NCBI RefSeq assembly: GCF_000226565.1
Contig: NC_016041.1
Location: forward strand, 3,968,001 to 4,032,000
Direction of reading: 5' to 3'
DNA from: Glaciecola nitratireducens FR1064
Lineage (GTDB): Bacteria; Pseudomonadota; Gammaproteobacteria; Enterobacterales; Alteromonadaceae
DNA: 64,000 bases
Position 1 is the first letter of the stretch; each line of letters begins with the position of its first letter. Both the position numbers and the translations under genes were made by a program. Positions 17,736 through 26,595 of the stretch are shown here, in pieces. Below the pieces are notes generated by a model. The model did no database searches, was not told the DNA's origin, and saw only the letters and a list, made by a program, of their open reading frames with translations.

Positions 17736-18719
17736 TTAGTATTTCCGATACATTGTGTAGGTGATAAGAACCATGACGAGTAATAAACAAGCGGCAACCG
17801 CGTTATGCAACACAGCCACTGTCAAAGGTAAGCTATAAACAACGTTGCTTACGCCCAACAATACTTGAGCGCCAAGCACAAGCGTCATTGTTGTCGCTAA
17901 TCTTTTCATTAAGCCTGAAGATGAACGTTTATAGAGCGTAATAGCAAACCAGCATAAATAAATAAAGGTCACAATTGCACCAATTCTATGCATTATGTGC
18001 ATAGTGGCGCGCTCTTGATAATCATGCACACCAAATTCATAATTTTCAGCAACGGGGACGCTAAACGCGCCAGCAATATCTAAATTACTAAACCAATCAC
18101 CTTCGCAAATAGGCAGTTCAGTACATGCAAGCGATGCATAATTTGCGCTTGTCCAGCCGCCCAAGGCTATCTGCCACACAACGATTGCAATACCAAGCGC
18201 GCCAAATTTCGCATAGTGTCTGATTTGTGAATCGCCACCGGGTATACGGTAAGGGGTTAGTCGCAAATAAAGTAAAAACAAACACGATAGCACGGTGAAG
18301 CCGCCCAATAAGTGCCCCATAACCACAACGGGAAGCAAATTAAGCGTCACGGTCCACATGCCCAAAGCGCCTTGGAAACAGACTAAAACCAATAGTAAAA
18401 ATGGGAGTTTTACCGGACCATGCGAACCACGCATCTTTTTAACTAATGACGTAAAAAATATAACGAGAATGAAAAACCCTAGGCCGGCTGCGAAGTAGCG
18501 GTGGATCATTTCGTTCCACGCTTTTTCAGCCTCGACAGGTCGCTCAGGAAAAGCTTGATTTGCTAGCTCAACGTGTTGTTCAGACTGAGGAACTAACAAT
18601 GTGCCATAGCAACCGGGCCAATCTGGACAACCAAGTCCTGCGTCCGTTAAGCGAGTGTATGCGCCAAGGACAATAACCAATAGTGCTAAAAAAATACTCG
18701 CAAGCACCAACTTCTTCAT
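17736..18719 (-). CDS. ctaA: Heme A synthase (COX15/CtaA)
   Basis: A 327-residue, eight-helix membrane protein converting heme O to heme A. It has the family start LVLGAYTRLTDAGLGCPDWPGCYG and heme-ligand His residues in EMIHRYFAAGLG, MGHLLGG, IMHRIGA and VLHNAVA. It lies in the assembly cluster between the Sco-like gene (18737-19300) and cyoE, with an 18-bp gap from the former. Confidence 0.96.
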   Translation of the reverse strand: MKKLVLASIFLALLVIVLGAYTRLTDAGLGCPDWPGCYGTLLVPQSEQHVELANQAFPERPVEAEKAWNEMIHRYFAAGLGFFILVIFFTSLVKKMRGSHGPVKLPFLLLVLVCFQGALGMWTVTLNLLPVVVMGHLLGGFTVLSCLFLLYLRLTPYRIPGGDSQIRHYAKFGALGIAIVVWQIALGGWTSANYASLACTELPICEGDWFSNLDIAGAFSVPVAENYEFGVHDYQERATMHIMHRIGAIVTFIYLCWFAITLYKRSSSGLMKRLATTMTLVLGAQVLLGVSNVVYSLPLTVAVLHNAVAACLLLVMVLITYTMYRKY

Positions 18720-18736
18720 TATTTGTGTATCCTGTT

Positions 18737-19300
18737 CTAACCGATTCGAGACAATTTCAATAACTTGCGAAGGTCCGCCAAAATGTCTCGACTGTCCATT
18801 ATTGCTTGTTCACGATCAAGCGTGCTATTAAATTTGAGTATCACATTACCCAAAGTATCTACGATAAAAATACCATTATTGCCGGTTTCTTTAAACAAAT
18901 TATTAACATTATTTGCATCTGATTTTAACAACTTGCCAAAATCATTCTCTTCTAAGTTTTTAACCGCCTTCAAGTCACTATTTTCGGTCACAATAAAAAC
19001 CGCATCGACTCTATCCATTTCGCGACCAACGGCGGTGCGCACCTGACTAATACTGAATATCGCATTTTCACAAGCGAGATCGCAGTCGTTAGGAATAACG
19101 TAGGTTAGGCGCCAATGCGGTTCCTCACCTTCTACTAAGAACAAGTCTCCAGCTTCAATAATTGGATTTAACAATTGTCCTTTGTTGGTTGAGCCTTTAT
19201 TGAACCACTCATTGTCTAGTGCGAGCTTGGCAAGTATAACGGGAAGGGTAAAAACAAGGATAAGTGCCAACGCGGTCAGTTTTTTAGATTTTTGCTGCAT
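18737..19300 (-). CDS. Sco-like membrane-anchored protein of unknown function
   Basis: A 187-residue protein with an N-terminal membrane segment (LTALALILVFTLPVILAKLAL) and a periplasmic domain of thioredoxin-like character. WRLTYVIPNDCDLACENA holds a CxxxC pair (CDLAC), as in Sco proteins, and NGIFIVDTLGNVILKF matches the last strands of the fold. The His that binds copper in Sco (VDHS in the neighbour) is not visible at the matching place, which reads NNGIF. It sits between SURF1 and ctaA with very short gaps, so it is almost certainly part of the oxidase assembly operon. A redox role at CuA is inferred. Confidence 0.7.
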   Translation of the reverse strand: MQQKSKKLTALALILVFTLPVILAKLALDNEWFNKGSTNKGQLLNPIIEAGDLFLVEGEEPHWRLTYVIPNDCDLACENAIFSISQVRTAVGREMDRVDAVFIVTENSDLKAVKNLEENDFGKLLKSDANNVNNLFKETGNNGIFIVDTLGNVILKFNSTLDREQAIMDSRDILADLRKLLKLSRIG

Positions 19301-19301
19301 G

Positions 19302-20123
19302 TTAATTCTCTTTATTATTTTTAGTTTGAAATAGCTTCATCAAGCTGAGGAGATAAATAGTCAACGCGGCAATACCTAGGCCGAACCACTGCACAGCATA
19401 ACCCAAGTGTTTTTCTGGGCTCATTACCACGGGCTGCCAGTTGCGTATGAATTCAGAACTTTCATCAGGTGTTAGATTGACAATAAAAGGGTAAAGTTTG
19501 CCCTGACTAAGCAGTCCGGCTGCACGCAGATGCTGTTTCATTTGTGCCATGTCCGTTTGTTGCAATAACGCTGGGAATTGACCAAATGCCGTATTGGTTT
19601 CAGACACCATTGCATTGATAGACGGGTAGCTCACCACACCAGTAAATTGTGCAGAACGCTCTGTAAGTTCAGATCTCAGATTATCCGATATCAAAGGTAA
19701 TTGGCCGCGAATGCCATTACCCCGAAGCCAACCCAAATTGGCGAGTACGATATCCTTATCCAAAGTCGCTACTGGGACCACGACTTGATAACCCGTTCTA
19801 CCTGACACTATTTTATTGTCGATAAAAAATAAGTTTTCCAGTTGCGCAGTGCCTACAAAGCTCACCGGAAAGTCCTGAATATCTAAATTTTTGCTATCCG
19901 AGGTATTATTGTTAGTATCGTTGTTGCTGTTAATATTCACGCCACGCTCAAACACCAGTTCTTCAAGCTTATATGGCCTGTTGGACTGCCGCTCCTCAAT
20001 TTGCATTAAGCGAATATCTTTCTGGGCTTTTCGTTCTAACTGCCATATACCCAAACCAAACATGATGACAACGCACAATAAAGTGACTATGGTAGGCAGT
20101 AGAGGGAGTTTTCGAATCCACAT
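19302..20123 (-). CDS. SURF1 family cytochrome oxidase assembly protein
   Basis: About 273 residues with a membrane helix near each end (PTIVTLLCVVIMFGLGIWQLERK and FGLGIAALTIYLLSLM). GIWQLERKAQK at the start, VLANLGWLRG in the middle and GYAVQWFGLGIAALTIY at the end are SURF1 hallmarks. SURF1 helps insert heme a into subunit I. The ATG at 20123 is chosen because homologues start here and the longer start would overlap the divergent DUF2909 gene. An Asn/Ser/Asp-rich insert (NINSNNDTNNNTSDSKN) sits in the periplasmic part. Confidence 0.9.
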   Translation of the reverse strand: MWIRKLPLLPTIVTLLCVVIMFGLGIWQLERKAQKDIRLMQIEERQSNRPYKLEELVFERGVNINSNNDTNNNTSDSKNLDIQDFPVSFVGTAQLENLFFIDNKIVSGRTGYQVVVPVATLDKDIVLANLGWLRGNGIRGQLPLISDNLRSELTERSAQFTGVVSYPSINAMVSETNTAFGQFPALLQQTDMAQMKQHLRAAGLLSQGKLYPFIVNLTPDESSEFIRNWQPVVMSPEKHLGYAVQWFGLGIAALTIYLLSLMKLFQTKNNKEN

Positions 20124-20195
20124 ATTTGTATAATGACCTTTCCAAATCCTTTTAAACTCTATTACAGAGTTAACTAATACATCAGGAGCGTGCAA

Positions 20196-20405
20196 GTGTT
20201 ATTCGTAAAATTAGTTATTGGCGGACTACTCATATTCATGGTTTTTAGTCTCTTTCAAGCCATGATGGTCATGCTGAAAAATGACCAAAACCAAAATATG
20301 AGTAAGTATATCGGTAGACGAGTTCTTGCATCGGCTGTGATTATAGGAATCATCCTTATTGCAGTTGCAACGGGTATCATTCAGCCCAACCCAACGCCCC
20401 ACTAG
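20196..20405 (+). CDS. DUF2909 twin-helix membrane protein
   Basis: A protein of about 69 residues made almost entirely of two membrane helices (FVKLVIGGLLIFMVFSLFQAMMVML and VLASAVIIGIILIAVATGI) around a short polar loop. This is the DUF2909 family, usually found in cytochrome oxidase clusters. The GTG at 20196 is preferred since AGGAG lies seven bases before it; the upstream GTG at 20190 is too close to that RBS. It is the only plus-strand gene inside the oxidase region. Confidence 0.8.
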   Translation: MLFVKLVIGGLLIFMVFSLFQAMMVMLKNDQNQNMSKYIGRRVLASAVIIGIILIAVATGIIQPNPTPH

Positions 20406-20452
20406 TTTATTTGCTTACTTTCAATAAATAATAATTCTTAGAGCTCAAATGT

Positions 20453-20482
20453 AAAAGCCACCTCTTTTGAGATGGCTTTTTT
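20453..20482. terminator. Bidirectional terminator DUF2909 / ctaE
   Basis: AAAAGCCACCTC, a TTTT loop, then GAGATGGCTTTTTT, giving a stem with one mismatch. There are A residues before and T residues after, so it can work on both strands between the converging DUF2909 and ctaE genes. Confidence 0.85.
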
Positions 20483-20487
20483 CGTCT

Positions 20488-21387
20488 CTACAATATGTAT
20501 ACGAAGAAGAATAGCATAACCCAAACCACGTCAACAAAGTGCCAGTACCAGCTACCGGCTTGAAATGCAAAATGTTCTTTTGGTGTAAAGTGCCCTTTCA
20601 AACATCGACCCAATAGTACAATGAGAATGATAGTACCTAAAGTAACGTGCATTCCATGGAAGCCCGTTAGTAAAAAGAAGGTATTTCCATAAACACCCGA
20701 ATCCAAAGTGAGTCCAAGATCACGATACGCGTGAACGTATTCTTGTACTTGCAAGACTAAAAATATTGCACCGAGCAAAATAGTAAGGCTTAACAAGCTT
20801 ATAAGTTGAGTACGTTTCACTTTTTCTAAACCTACATGCGCATAATGCAGGGTAACAGATGAGGCTAATAACAATGCAGTGTTAATTAGCGGCAAGCCAG
20901 TCCAAGGCATCGCTTGAGTCGATGGTTCACCCGTTGAAATAGCGTCTGCAGGTGTAGTCAATAGGGGCCAGGTAGCTTGAAAACCATTCCACAACACTTC
21001 ATTTGTACTAGCGTTATTAGAAGCACCACCTAACCAAGGAATACTAATCGTTCTTGCGTAAAATAGCGCACCAAAGAATGCCATAAAAAACATCACTTCA
21101 GAAAATATAAACCACGCCATCCCCTGTCGGTAAGAGCGGCCTAGTTGAGCACTGTAAAGTCCACTCATAGATTCATCAATTTGATTTTTAAACCAGCCTG
21201 TAATCATAATGAGAAGGAGGGCAATGCCCGCCATTAGGATATAAAAGCCATAGCCAGTTTTATCGCGAGTGCTTTCGATCACAAAGTTACCTGCACCAAC
21301 AGCAATTAAAAACAGAGCAACCGCACCAACAATGGGCCAGATACTTTGTTCAGGGACATAATATTTTTCGTATTGTTCTTGGGCCAT
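20488..21387 (-). CDS. ctaE: Cytochrome c oxidase subunit III
   Basis: About 299 residues with seven membrane helices. Signatures include SEVMFFMAFFGALFYAR, HYAHVGLEKVKR and LTGFHGMHVTLGTIIL, ending WYWHFVDVVWVMLFFFVYI, all typical of CoxC/CtaE. The ATG at 21387 is preferred because GGAG precedes it by eight bases; the in-frame ATG at 21399 overlaps the ctaG stop. It is the fourth gene of ctaC-ctaD-ctaG-ctaE. Confidence 0.96.
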   Translation of the reverse strand: MAQEQYEKYYVPEQSIWPIVGAVALFLIAVGAGNFVIESTRDKTGYGFYILMAGIALLLIMITGWFKNQIDESMSGLYSAQLGRSYRQGMAWFIFSEVMFFMAFFGALFYARTISIPWLGGASNNASTNEVLWNGFQATWPLLTTPADAISTGEPSTQAMPWTGLPLINTALLLASSVTLHYAHVGLEKVKRTQLISLLSLTILLGAIFLVLQVQEYVHAYRDLGLTLDSGVYGNTFFLLTGFHGMHVTLGTIILIVLLGRCLKGHFTPKEHFAFQAGSWYWHFVDVVWVMLFFFVYIL

Positions 21388-21398
21388 TTTATTCTCCA

Positions 21399-22058
21399 TT
21401 AGCTGTTGTTCATGGCAACGTCAACAGCGGGTTGTACTTTTGCAGATATGTCATAAAGCGTGTACTGCAATGTAAAAACGGTGATATCTTTTGGAAGCTG
21501 TGGGTCAACGTAAAACTTCATTGGCATTAAGGCTTCTTCACCCGCTTTTAGCGGCTGATGCTTGAAACAGAAGCATTCTGTCTTATTCACAAACAATGCC
21601 GCCGTGCCAGGAGACACCGACGGTATAGCTTGAGCAATGATGTCCCGATCTGTTGGATTTCGAACATAAAAAGCGACTTCACTCATTTCGCCTGGATGCA
21701 CCGCAACTTCTGCTGTTTGGGCTCTAAACTCCCAAGGCATTCCAGAGTGCGTGCGCGTTATAAACTCAACTTTAATGGTTCGAGATTCGTCTATTATCAC
21801 TGATTCGTAAACAGCTGCCTCATTTGATGTTTTGCCATTTATGCCCGTAAGGTCACAAAAAACATCATATAAAGGCACTAGGGCAAAGCTGAATCCCAAC
21901 ATACCAATGACTACAAATACCAGTGTTCTCACGGTTTTTGCATTTTCCGCAGCAGTCTCCGCGCGGGTTTTTGGTATTTGAGTTTCCGACGCTCGCCCAC
22001 TCTCTAGCGAAGCGTCAGCTTTTTCAGTTTTGTCCTTAGAACCAGGTAGTTCAGACAT
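21399..22058 (-). CDS. ctaG: Cytochrome c oxidase assembly protein CtaG (Cox11)
   Basis: A 219-residue protein with one membrane helix (VRTLVFVVIGMLGFSFALVPLYDVFCD) and a periplasmic Ig-like domain with the copper-binding CFCF motif (KTECFCFKHQPL). It delivers copper to the CuB centre of subunit I. The N-terminal 40 residues are a charged cytoplasmic tail. It lies between ctaD and ctaE with 18-bp and overlapping junctions, the standard order. Confidence 0.95.
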   Translation of the reverse strand: MSELPGSKDKTEKADASLESGRASETQIPKTRAETAAENAKTVRTLVFVVIGMLGFSFALVPLYDVFCDLTGINGKTSNEAAVYESVIIDESRTIKVEFITRTHSGMPWEFRAQTAEVAVHPGEMSEVAFYVRNPTDRDIIAQAIPSVSPGTAALFVNKTECFCFKHQPLKAGEEALMPMKFYVDPQLPKDITVFTLQYTLYDISAKVQPAVDVAMNNS

Positions 22059-22076
22059 ACCTACACTATCCTCTTT

Positions 22077-23687
22077 TTATCTTATAACCGGTGGTGTTTC
22101 AAAAGTGTGATACGGCGCTGGTGATGGAATTTCCCACTCCAAGCCTTCAGCACCTTCCCAAACTTGGTCAGACACTGGTTCACCTATTTTTCTGCACGCT
22201 TTGATAATAAGCACCAAGAAAATCAATTGAGACAGACCGAAGGCAAAACCGCCGATGCTTATCCATTTGTTAAAGTCTGCAAACTGAAGTGCGTAGTCAG
22301 GAATACGACGAGGCATGCCAGCTAGTCCAACAAAATGCATAGGGAAAAATAGAACGTTTACTGAAATCAATGAACACCAGAAATGCCATTTAGCTAATGT
22401 GATATCAAACATTTTACCGGTCCATTTTGGCAACCAGTAATAAACAGCGGCCATAATGGAGAACACGGCACCAGTAACGAGTACATAGTGGAAGTGAGCA
22501 ACCACGAAGTAAGTATCATGGTATTGGAAATCCACTGGTGTGATTGCCAGCATCAGGCCTGATAAACCACCAATAGTAAATAACACGATAAAGGCGATAG
22601 CGAACATCATCGGCACTTCAAAGGTTAAAGAACCGCGCCACATTGTGGCTACCCAGTTAAACACTTTCACACCTGTCGGTACGGAAATTAACATGGTCGC
22701 AAACATAAAGAACATCTCAGCGGCCACCGGCATGCCGGTTGTAAACATGTGGTGCGCCCAAACAATGAACGACAACAAAGCAATAGATGCCGTTGCATAA
22801 ACCATAGACGCATAGCCAAATAGCTTTTTACGCGAGAAGGTAGGAACAATAGCCGAGATAATGCCGAAAGCAGGCAAAATCATTATGTAAACTTCAGGGT
22901 GCCCGAAGAACCAAAATATATGCTGGAACATAACGGGGTCACCACCACCTGCGGCATCAAAGAAACTGGTGCCGAAAAACTTATCAGTCAGAACCATCGT
23001 TACCGCGCCTGCTAGCACAGGCATAACCGCTATAAGCAGGAAGGCCGTAATCAACCAAGTCCATACAAACAAAGGCATTTTCATATAGGTCATACCTGGT
23101 GCACGCATATTTAATATGGTCACAACCACGTTAATTGCGCCCATGATAGATGAAATACCCATGATGTGGACGGAAAACACGAACAAAGCGGTGCTGTCGC
23201 CACTGTACTGTGTTGATAGAGGGGCGTAGAACGTCCAACCAAATGCAGGACCGCCGCCATCCATAAATAGAGACGAAAGCAAAATAAGGAAGGCAAATGG
23301 TAGGATCCAAAAACTCCAGTTATTCATTCGCGGTAGTGCCATATCAGGCGCGCCAATCATCATTGGAACGAGCCAGTTTGCCAAACCAGTAAAGGCGGGC
23401 ATAACAGCACCAAATACCATAATAAGACCGTGTACTGTGGTCATTTGGTTAAAGAAATGTGGTTCTACGATTTGCAGACCTGGTTGAAACAGCTCCGCGC
23501 GAATGACCATTGCCATTGCGCCGCCTATTAAGAACATGATGAACGCGAACCAAAGATAAAGCGTGCCGATATCTTTATGGTTCGTGGTGAACAACCATCT
23601 TAAAATGCCTTTGGGTATGTGATGTTCGTGATGGGCATCGTGGCCATCATGCGAATCATGTGCTTCGTTTACGGTTTCTGTATTCAT
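22077..23687 (-). CDS. ctaD: Cytochrome c oxidase subunit I
   Basis: A 536-residue polytopic heme-copper oxidase subunit that carries heme a and the heme a3-CuB centre and pumps protons. Visible motifs are TVHGLIM (low-spin heme ligand), [18 protein letters not shown] (CuB His and cross-linked Tyr), WAHHMFTTG (CuB His pair) and HFHYVL (heme ligands). The N-terminus is His- and Asp-rich ([15 protein letters not shown]), which may bind metal ions. It starts 12 bp after ctaC. Confidence 0.97.
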   Translation of the reverse strand: MNTETVNEAHDSHDGHDAHHEHHIPKGILRWLFTTNHKDIGTLYLWFAFIMFLIGGAMAMVIRAELFQPGLQIVEPHFFNQMTTVHGLIMVFGAVMPAFTGLANWLVPMMIGAPDMALPRMNNWSFWILPFAFLILLSSLFMDGGGPAFGWTFYAPLSTQYSGDSTALFVFSVHIMGISSIMGAINVVVTILNMRAPGMTYMKMPLFVWTWLITAFLLIAVMPVLAGAVTMVLTDKFFGTSFFDAAGGGDPVMFQHIFWFFGHPEVYIMILPAFGIISAIVPTFSRKKLFGYASMVYATASIALLSFIVWAHHMFTTGMPVAAEMFFMFATMLISVPTGVKVFNWVATMWRGSLTFEVPMMFAIAFIVLFTIGGLSGLMLAITPVDFQYHDTYFVVAHFHYVLVTGAVFSIMAAVYYWLPKWTGKMFDITLAKWHFWCSLISVNVLFFPMHFVGLAGMPRRIPDYALQFADFNKWISIGGFAFGLSQLIFLVLIIKACRKIGEPVSDQVWEGAEGLEWEIPSPAPYHTFETPPVIR

Positions 23688-23699
23688 GTTGATGACCTT

Positions 23700-24848
23700 C
23701 TATTTACCGTTAATTATTGCGTTAACATCTTTAGCTTGCACCATGTCGCCCGTGTTATTACCCCAAGCATTTCGCTCATAAGTAACGACTGCGGCTATTT
23801 CAGACATAGATAACTGCTTACCAAACGCCGGCATGTTATTTTTACCGTTGATGATCATACTAATATGTAACGGAATATTTTGTTTTTCTAAGGCAACTTT
23901 ACTGCCTTTCAACGCTGGGAACATAGGTGGCAAGCCACCACCGTTAGCTTGATGGCAAGCGATACAGGCAGTGTCATATATTTTCTTACCTTGCGTCATT
24001 AACTCTTCCATACTCATGTTCATGGAAAGCAGACGCTGCTCCTCTTCTTTCGCTCTCATCGCGGTTGATTCTTCTGCCTTCAGCCATGCTTCATATTCAG
24101 CGGGGTCTTTAGCAATAACAACGACAGGCATAAAGCCGTGGTCTTGTCCGCATAATTCTGCGCATTGGCCGCGGTAGATACCAGGCTCATTAACATTGGT
24201 CCATGCTTCATTGATGAAACCAGGGTTGGCGTCTTTTTTGATCGCGAAATCTGGAACCCACCAAGAATGGATAACGTCATCAGAAGTTATCAAGAAACGA
24301 ACTTTCTTACCCGTTGGAATGACGAGAGGTCTATCTACTTCTAACAGATAGTTTTCGCCCTTGGTGAATTTGTTGTTTATTTGCTCTCTTTGAGTGGCAA
24401 GTAAGGAAAAGAATTCGACATCTGGATTGTCTTTGTATTTGTAGTGCCATTTCCACTGCGAGCCCGTCACTATTATAGTAACGTCAGCCTCACTAGTATC
24501 TTCCATAGCGATGAGAGTTGTGGCCGCTGGCCACGCCATCGCAATAAGAATGACAAAAGGAATAACCGTCCACAGTACTTCTACTTTCACGTTTTCATGA
24601 AAATTAGCTGGCTTAGCTCCGGTAGATTTACGGTGCATTACCATCGAATAAAACATCACACCAAATACGACGGCACCGATAACAACACATATCCAAAACA
24701 TCAGCATGTGTAAGTCATACACTTCTAAGCTGATATCGCTTACACCTTGACGTAGGTTTAGGTCAGACCGTTCTGCAGCCGTTGAGGCTATTGCTGAATT
24801 ACTAAACGCTAGTAACGCGCCAATAAGCAATGAAGTTACTCGATTCAC
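23700..24848 (-). CDS. ctaC: Cytochrome c oxidase subunit II fused to cytochrome c
   Basis: About 382 residues. A signal peptide (SLLIGALLAFSNSAIAS) and two membrane helices come first, then the periplasmic cupredoxin domain with the CuA motif CAELCGQDHGFM, and a C-terminal cytochrome c domain with heme attachment CIACH and an axial-Met region NNMPAFGKQLS. The fused heme domain makes this a caa3-type oxidase. The GTG at 24848 is chosen since AAGGAG lies just upstream; the longer TTG start at 24866 would overlap that RBS. It is the first gene of the oxidase operon. Confidence 0.95.
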   Translation of the reverse strand: MNRVTSLLIGALLAFSNSAIASTAAERSDLNLRQGVSDISLEVYDLHMLMFWICVVIGAVVFGVMFYSMVMHRKSTGAKPANFHENVKVEVLWTVIPFVILIAMAWPAATTLIAMEDTSEADVTIIVTGSQWKWHYKYKDNPDVEFFSLLATQREQINNKFTKGENYLLEVDRPLVIPTGKKVRFLITSDDVIHSWWVPDFAIKKDANPGFINEAWTNVNEPGIYRGQCAELCGQDHGFMPVVVIAKDPAEYEAWLKAEESTAMRAKEEEQRLLSMNMSMEELMTQGKKIYDTACIACHQANGGGLPPMFPALKGSKVALEKQNIPLHISMIINGKNNMPAFGKQLSMSEIAAVVTYERNAWGNNTGDMVQAKDVNAIINGK

Positions 24849-24945
24849 TCTGATACTCCTTTCCAATCTTCTTCTTCAGGTTGTGAATTTTTACGCTCTG
24901 ATGTGAAGATTCTGTTTAATTTGTTATTTTGATGTAAATCAATGC

Positions 24946-25206
24946 CTAATGATTAAACAAAGTACCTGCATAGTCTAGTGTTTTCTTGAAAATAGATTGA
25001 ATATCTTGGTAATGATTAAAATTTGTACTGCGCTTTTTATGATCTTTTAGAAGCTCATATACGTTGGCGGCTACATTAGTCACATTGAAACAGTGCATTT
25101 TTGACGGGATTAGACAGCGGTAGTCGATATAACACTTCAGAACTTCAACATTAAATGAAATTGAGGTTTGCACTTTGAAACTGCTGTTTGAGGGGAAATA
25201 CGACAT
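24946..25206 (-). CDS. Possible small hypothetical protein (doubtful)
   Basis: An 86-codon open frame between the lexA terminator and the ctaC upstream region. The translation has no signal peptide or known motif (C-terminal part VYELLKDHKKRSTNFNHYQ). Its first ATG follows directly on the T-run of the lexA terminator, leaving no room for a ribosome-binding site, so it may well be non-coding. If it is not a gene, the 24849-25205 stretch holds only the ctaC upstream region and no other feature that I can see. Confidence 0.22.
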   Translation of the reverse strand: MSYFPSNSSFKVQTSISFNVEVLKCYIDYRCLIPSKMHCFNVTNVAANVYELLKDHKKRSTNFNHYQDIQSIFKKTLDYAGTLFNH

Positions 25207-25230
25207 AAAAAAGCCGCTCATGAAGCGGCT
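25206..25230 (-). terminator. lexA terminator
   Basis: A seven-base stem AGCCGCT / AGCGGCT around a five-base loop, with TTTTTT following on the minus strand, about 40 bases after the lexA stop. A standard intrinsic terminator. Confidence 0.88.
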
Positions 25231-25271
25231 ATTTTAAGTTTTTAATAAGCTACAAATAACTCTATCTGACG

Positions 25272-25892
25272 CTACATCCAATCTGAATTACGAATGACGC
25301 CAACGGCAATACCTTCAATGTTAAAAGGCTGTGAGGCTAAATCGACTTTAATAGGCGCGAACGCGTCGTTTTCTGCATGTAGTAAAACTTGGCTACCTCG
25401 TTTTTCAAAACGCTTCACCGTAACGTCTTCATCAACTCGAGCGACGACAACTTGGCCGTTATGAACATCAGTCGTGCGATGCACCGCCAAAATATCACCG
25501 TCCATAATCCCGATATCCTTCATACTCATGCCGTGAACTCTAAGCAAAAAATCAGCGTTTGGTTTGAATAGGTCGGGATCGATTTTATAATGACATTCTA
25601 CATGCTCTGTTGCCAAAATCGGCTCACCTGCAGCTACTCGGCCGATCAGTGGTAAACCTTCGTCAGCCTCGTCATCTAATGCGCAATTCAGTTTAATACC
25701 ACGCGATGTGCCAGGAATGATATCGATCACCCCTTTCTTTGCGAGGGCTTTCAAATGCTCCTCAGCGGCATTCGCCGACTTGAAACCTAAGTGACGCGCA
25801 ATTTCAGCACGAGTGGGCGGCATGCCCGTATCAATCATTGTACTTTTAATAAGGTCGAGTACTTCTTGTTGCCTGGGAGTTAGTGGACGCAT
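25272..25892 (-). CDS. lexA: LexA repressor of the SOS response
   Basis: A 206-residue repressor. The N-terminal winged-helix domain ([14 protein letters not shown]... [23 protein letters not shown]) binds SOS boxes; the C-terminal domain self-cleaves when RecA is activated. The Ala-Gly cleavage site is in RVAAGEPI, the catalytic Ser in VHGMSMKD and the Lys in VTVKRFE. Two SOS-box-like sites lie directly upstream, so autoregulation is expected. It is transcribed alone; no sulA or dinF follows. Confidence 0.97.
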   Translation of the reverse strand: MRPLTPRQQEVLDLIKSTMIDTGMPPTRAEIARHLGFKSANAAEEHLKALAKKGVIDIIPGTSRGIKLNCALDDEADEGLPLIGRVAAGEPILATEHVECHYKIDPDLFKPNADFLLRVHGMSMKDIGIMDGDILAVHRTTDVHNGQVVVARVDEDVTVKRFEKRGSQVLLHAENDAFAPIKVDLASQPFNIEGIAVGVIRNSDWM

Positions 25893-25899
25893 AAACAGC

Positions 25900-25915
25900 C
25901 TGTTTTTCTATACAG
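25900..25915. promoter_or_regulatory. LexA (SOS) box 1 upstream of lexA
   Basis: CTGTTTTTCTATACAG matches the gammaproteobacterial SOS consensus CTGT-N8-ACAG exactly at its conserved ends. It lies 8 bases upstream of the lexA start codon. Confidence 0.88.
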
Positions 25916-25919
25916 TTAG

Positions 25920-25935
25920 ATGTAAGTATATACAG
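25920..25935. promoter_or_regulatory. LexA (SOS) box 2 upstream of lexA
   Basis: ATGTAAGTATATACAG differs from CTGT-N8-ACAG only in the first base. Its spacing from box 1 is 20 bases start to start, similar to the double operator in front of E. coli lexA. Confidence 0.75.
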
Positions 25936-26220
25936 GAAAAGGCAAATGGCAACGATCAAATTGTGGGATCCGGTTTATTTTGCAAAAAATCCTGTTTGAT
26001 TAAACCTCAGAATAGGAGGCATTCGTCAAAGTAGAATACAAGTTAACTTTTAAGACGCTCCTAAATCGGAGAAAAATCATTTCTTGTATATTAGCTGGCG
26101 CGTGATTGATGATTTATAAGATTAGCATCCGAGGCGCACTCAGATAACACAGGCTAATTAAAGGTTTTAGCTCATAATATAATCTTGATAAGTTCGCTTA
26201 CTTTGAGCAATTTGAGGATA

Positions 26221-26508
26221 TGGGAACGGCGAATTATTCTCCTTGCAGGTGGCACTGGATTTGCGTCAGTCAATGCTTTTTTCAGAATGTACCGTCACCA
26301 AATCTGCATGGCTTCATCGACTTATTCTGGAGAGTAAAACAGCAGCAGGATGGATACATAAAGCGGTTATTGAAAAATTTTAAGTCTTCGCCGCTATGAT
26401 GCATATGTCGCTGGCATGTTCCAAAAGGTAAAAGTGACCCATTATGACTTCTCCGCGCTTGACTTGCCTAACGAGCAATGACTCGGTGATGAGTTTGAGT
26501 ATTTATAA
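26221..26508 (+). pseudogene. Decayed flavin reductase (fre) remnant
   Basis: Three translated pieces match the C-terminal half of NAD(P)H-flavin reductase Fre in order. Frame 1 at 26221 gives WERRIILLAGGTGFASV, like the ERPMILIAGGTGFS region. Frame 2 from 26345 gives AGWIHKAVIEKF. Frame 1 from 26392 gives YDAYVAGMFQKVKV, like the YIAGRFEMAK region, and ends with LGDEFEYL just before the stop at 26506. In-frame stops, one at 26479 (probably from an Arg codon), at least one frameshift and a missing middle show it is dead. I see nothing of the N-terminal half. The stretch 25936-26220 upstream holds no other feature I can recognise. Confidence 0.6.
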
Positions 26509-26595
26509 CACAATATGAAATTGCATATTGGTGCTCGAAGTGAACTGAGATAAACTCAAAGATCTAAATCAAAGTAGTAATAACAAGGATGTTTT

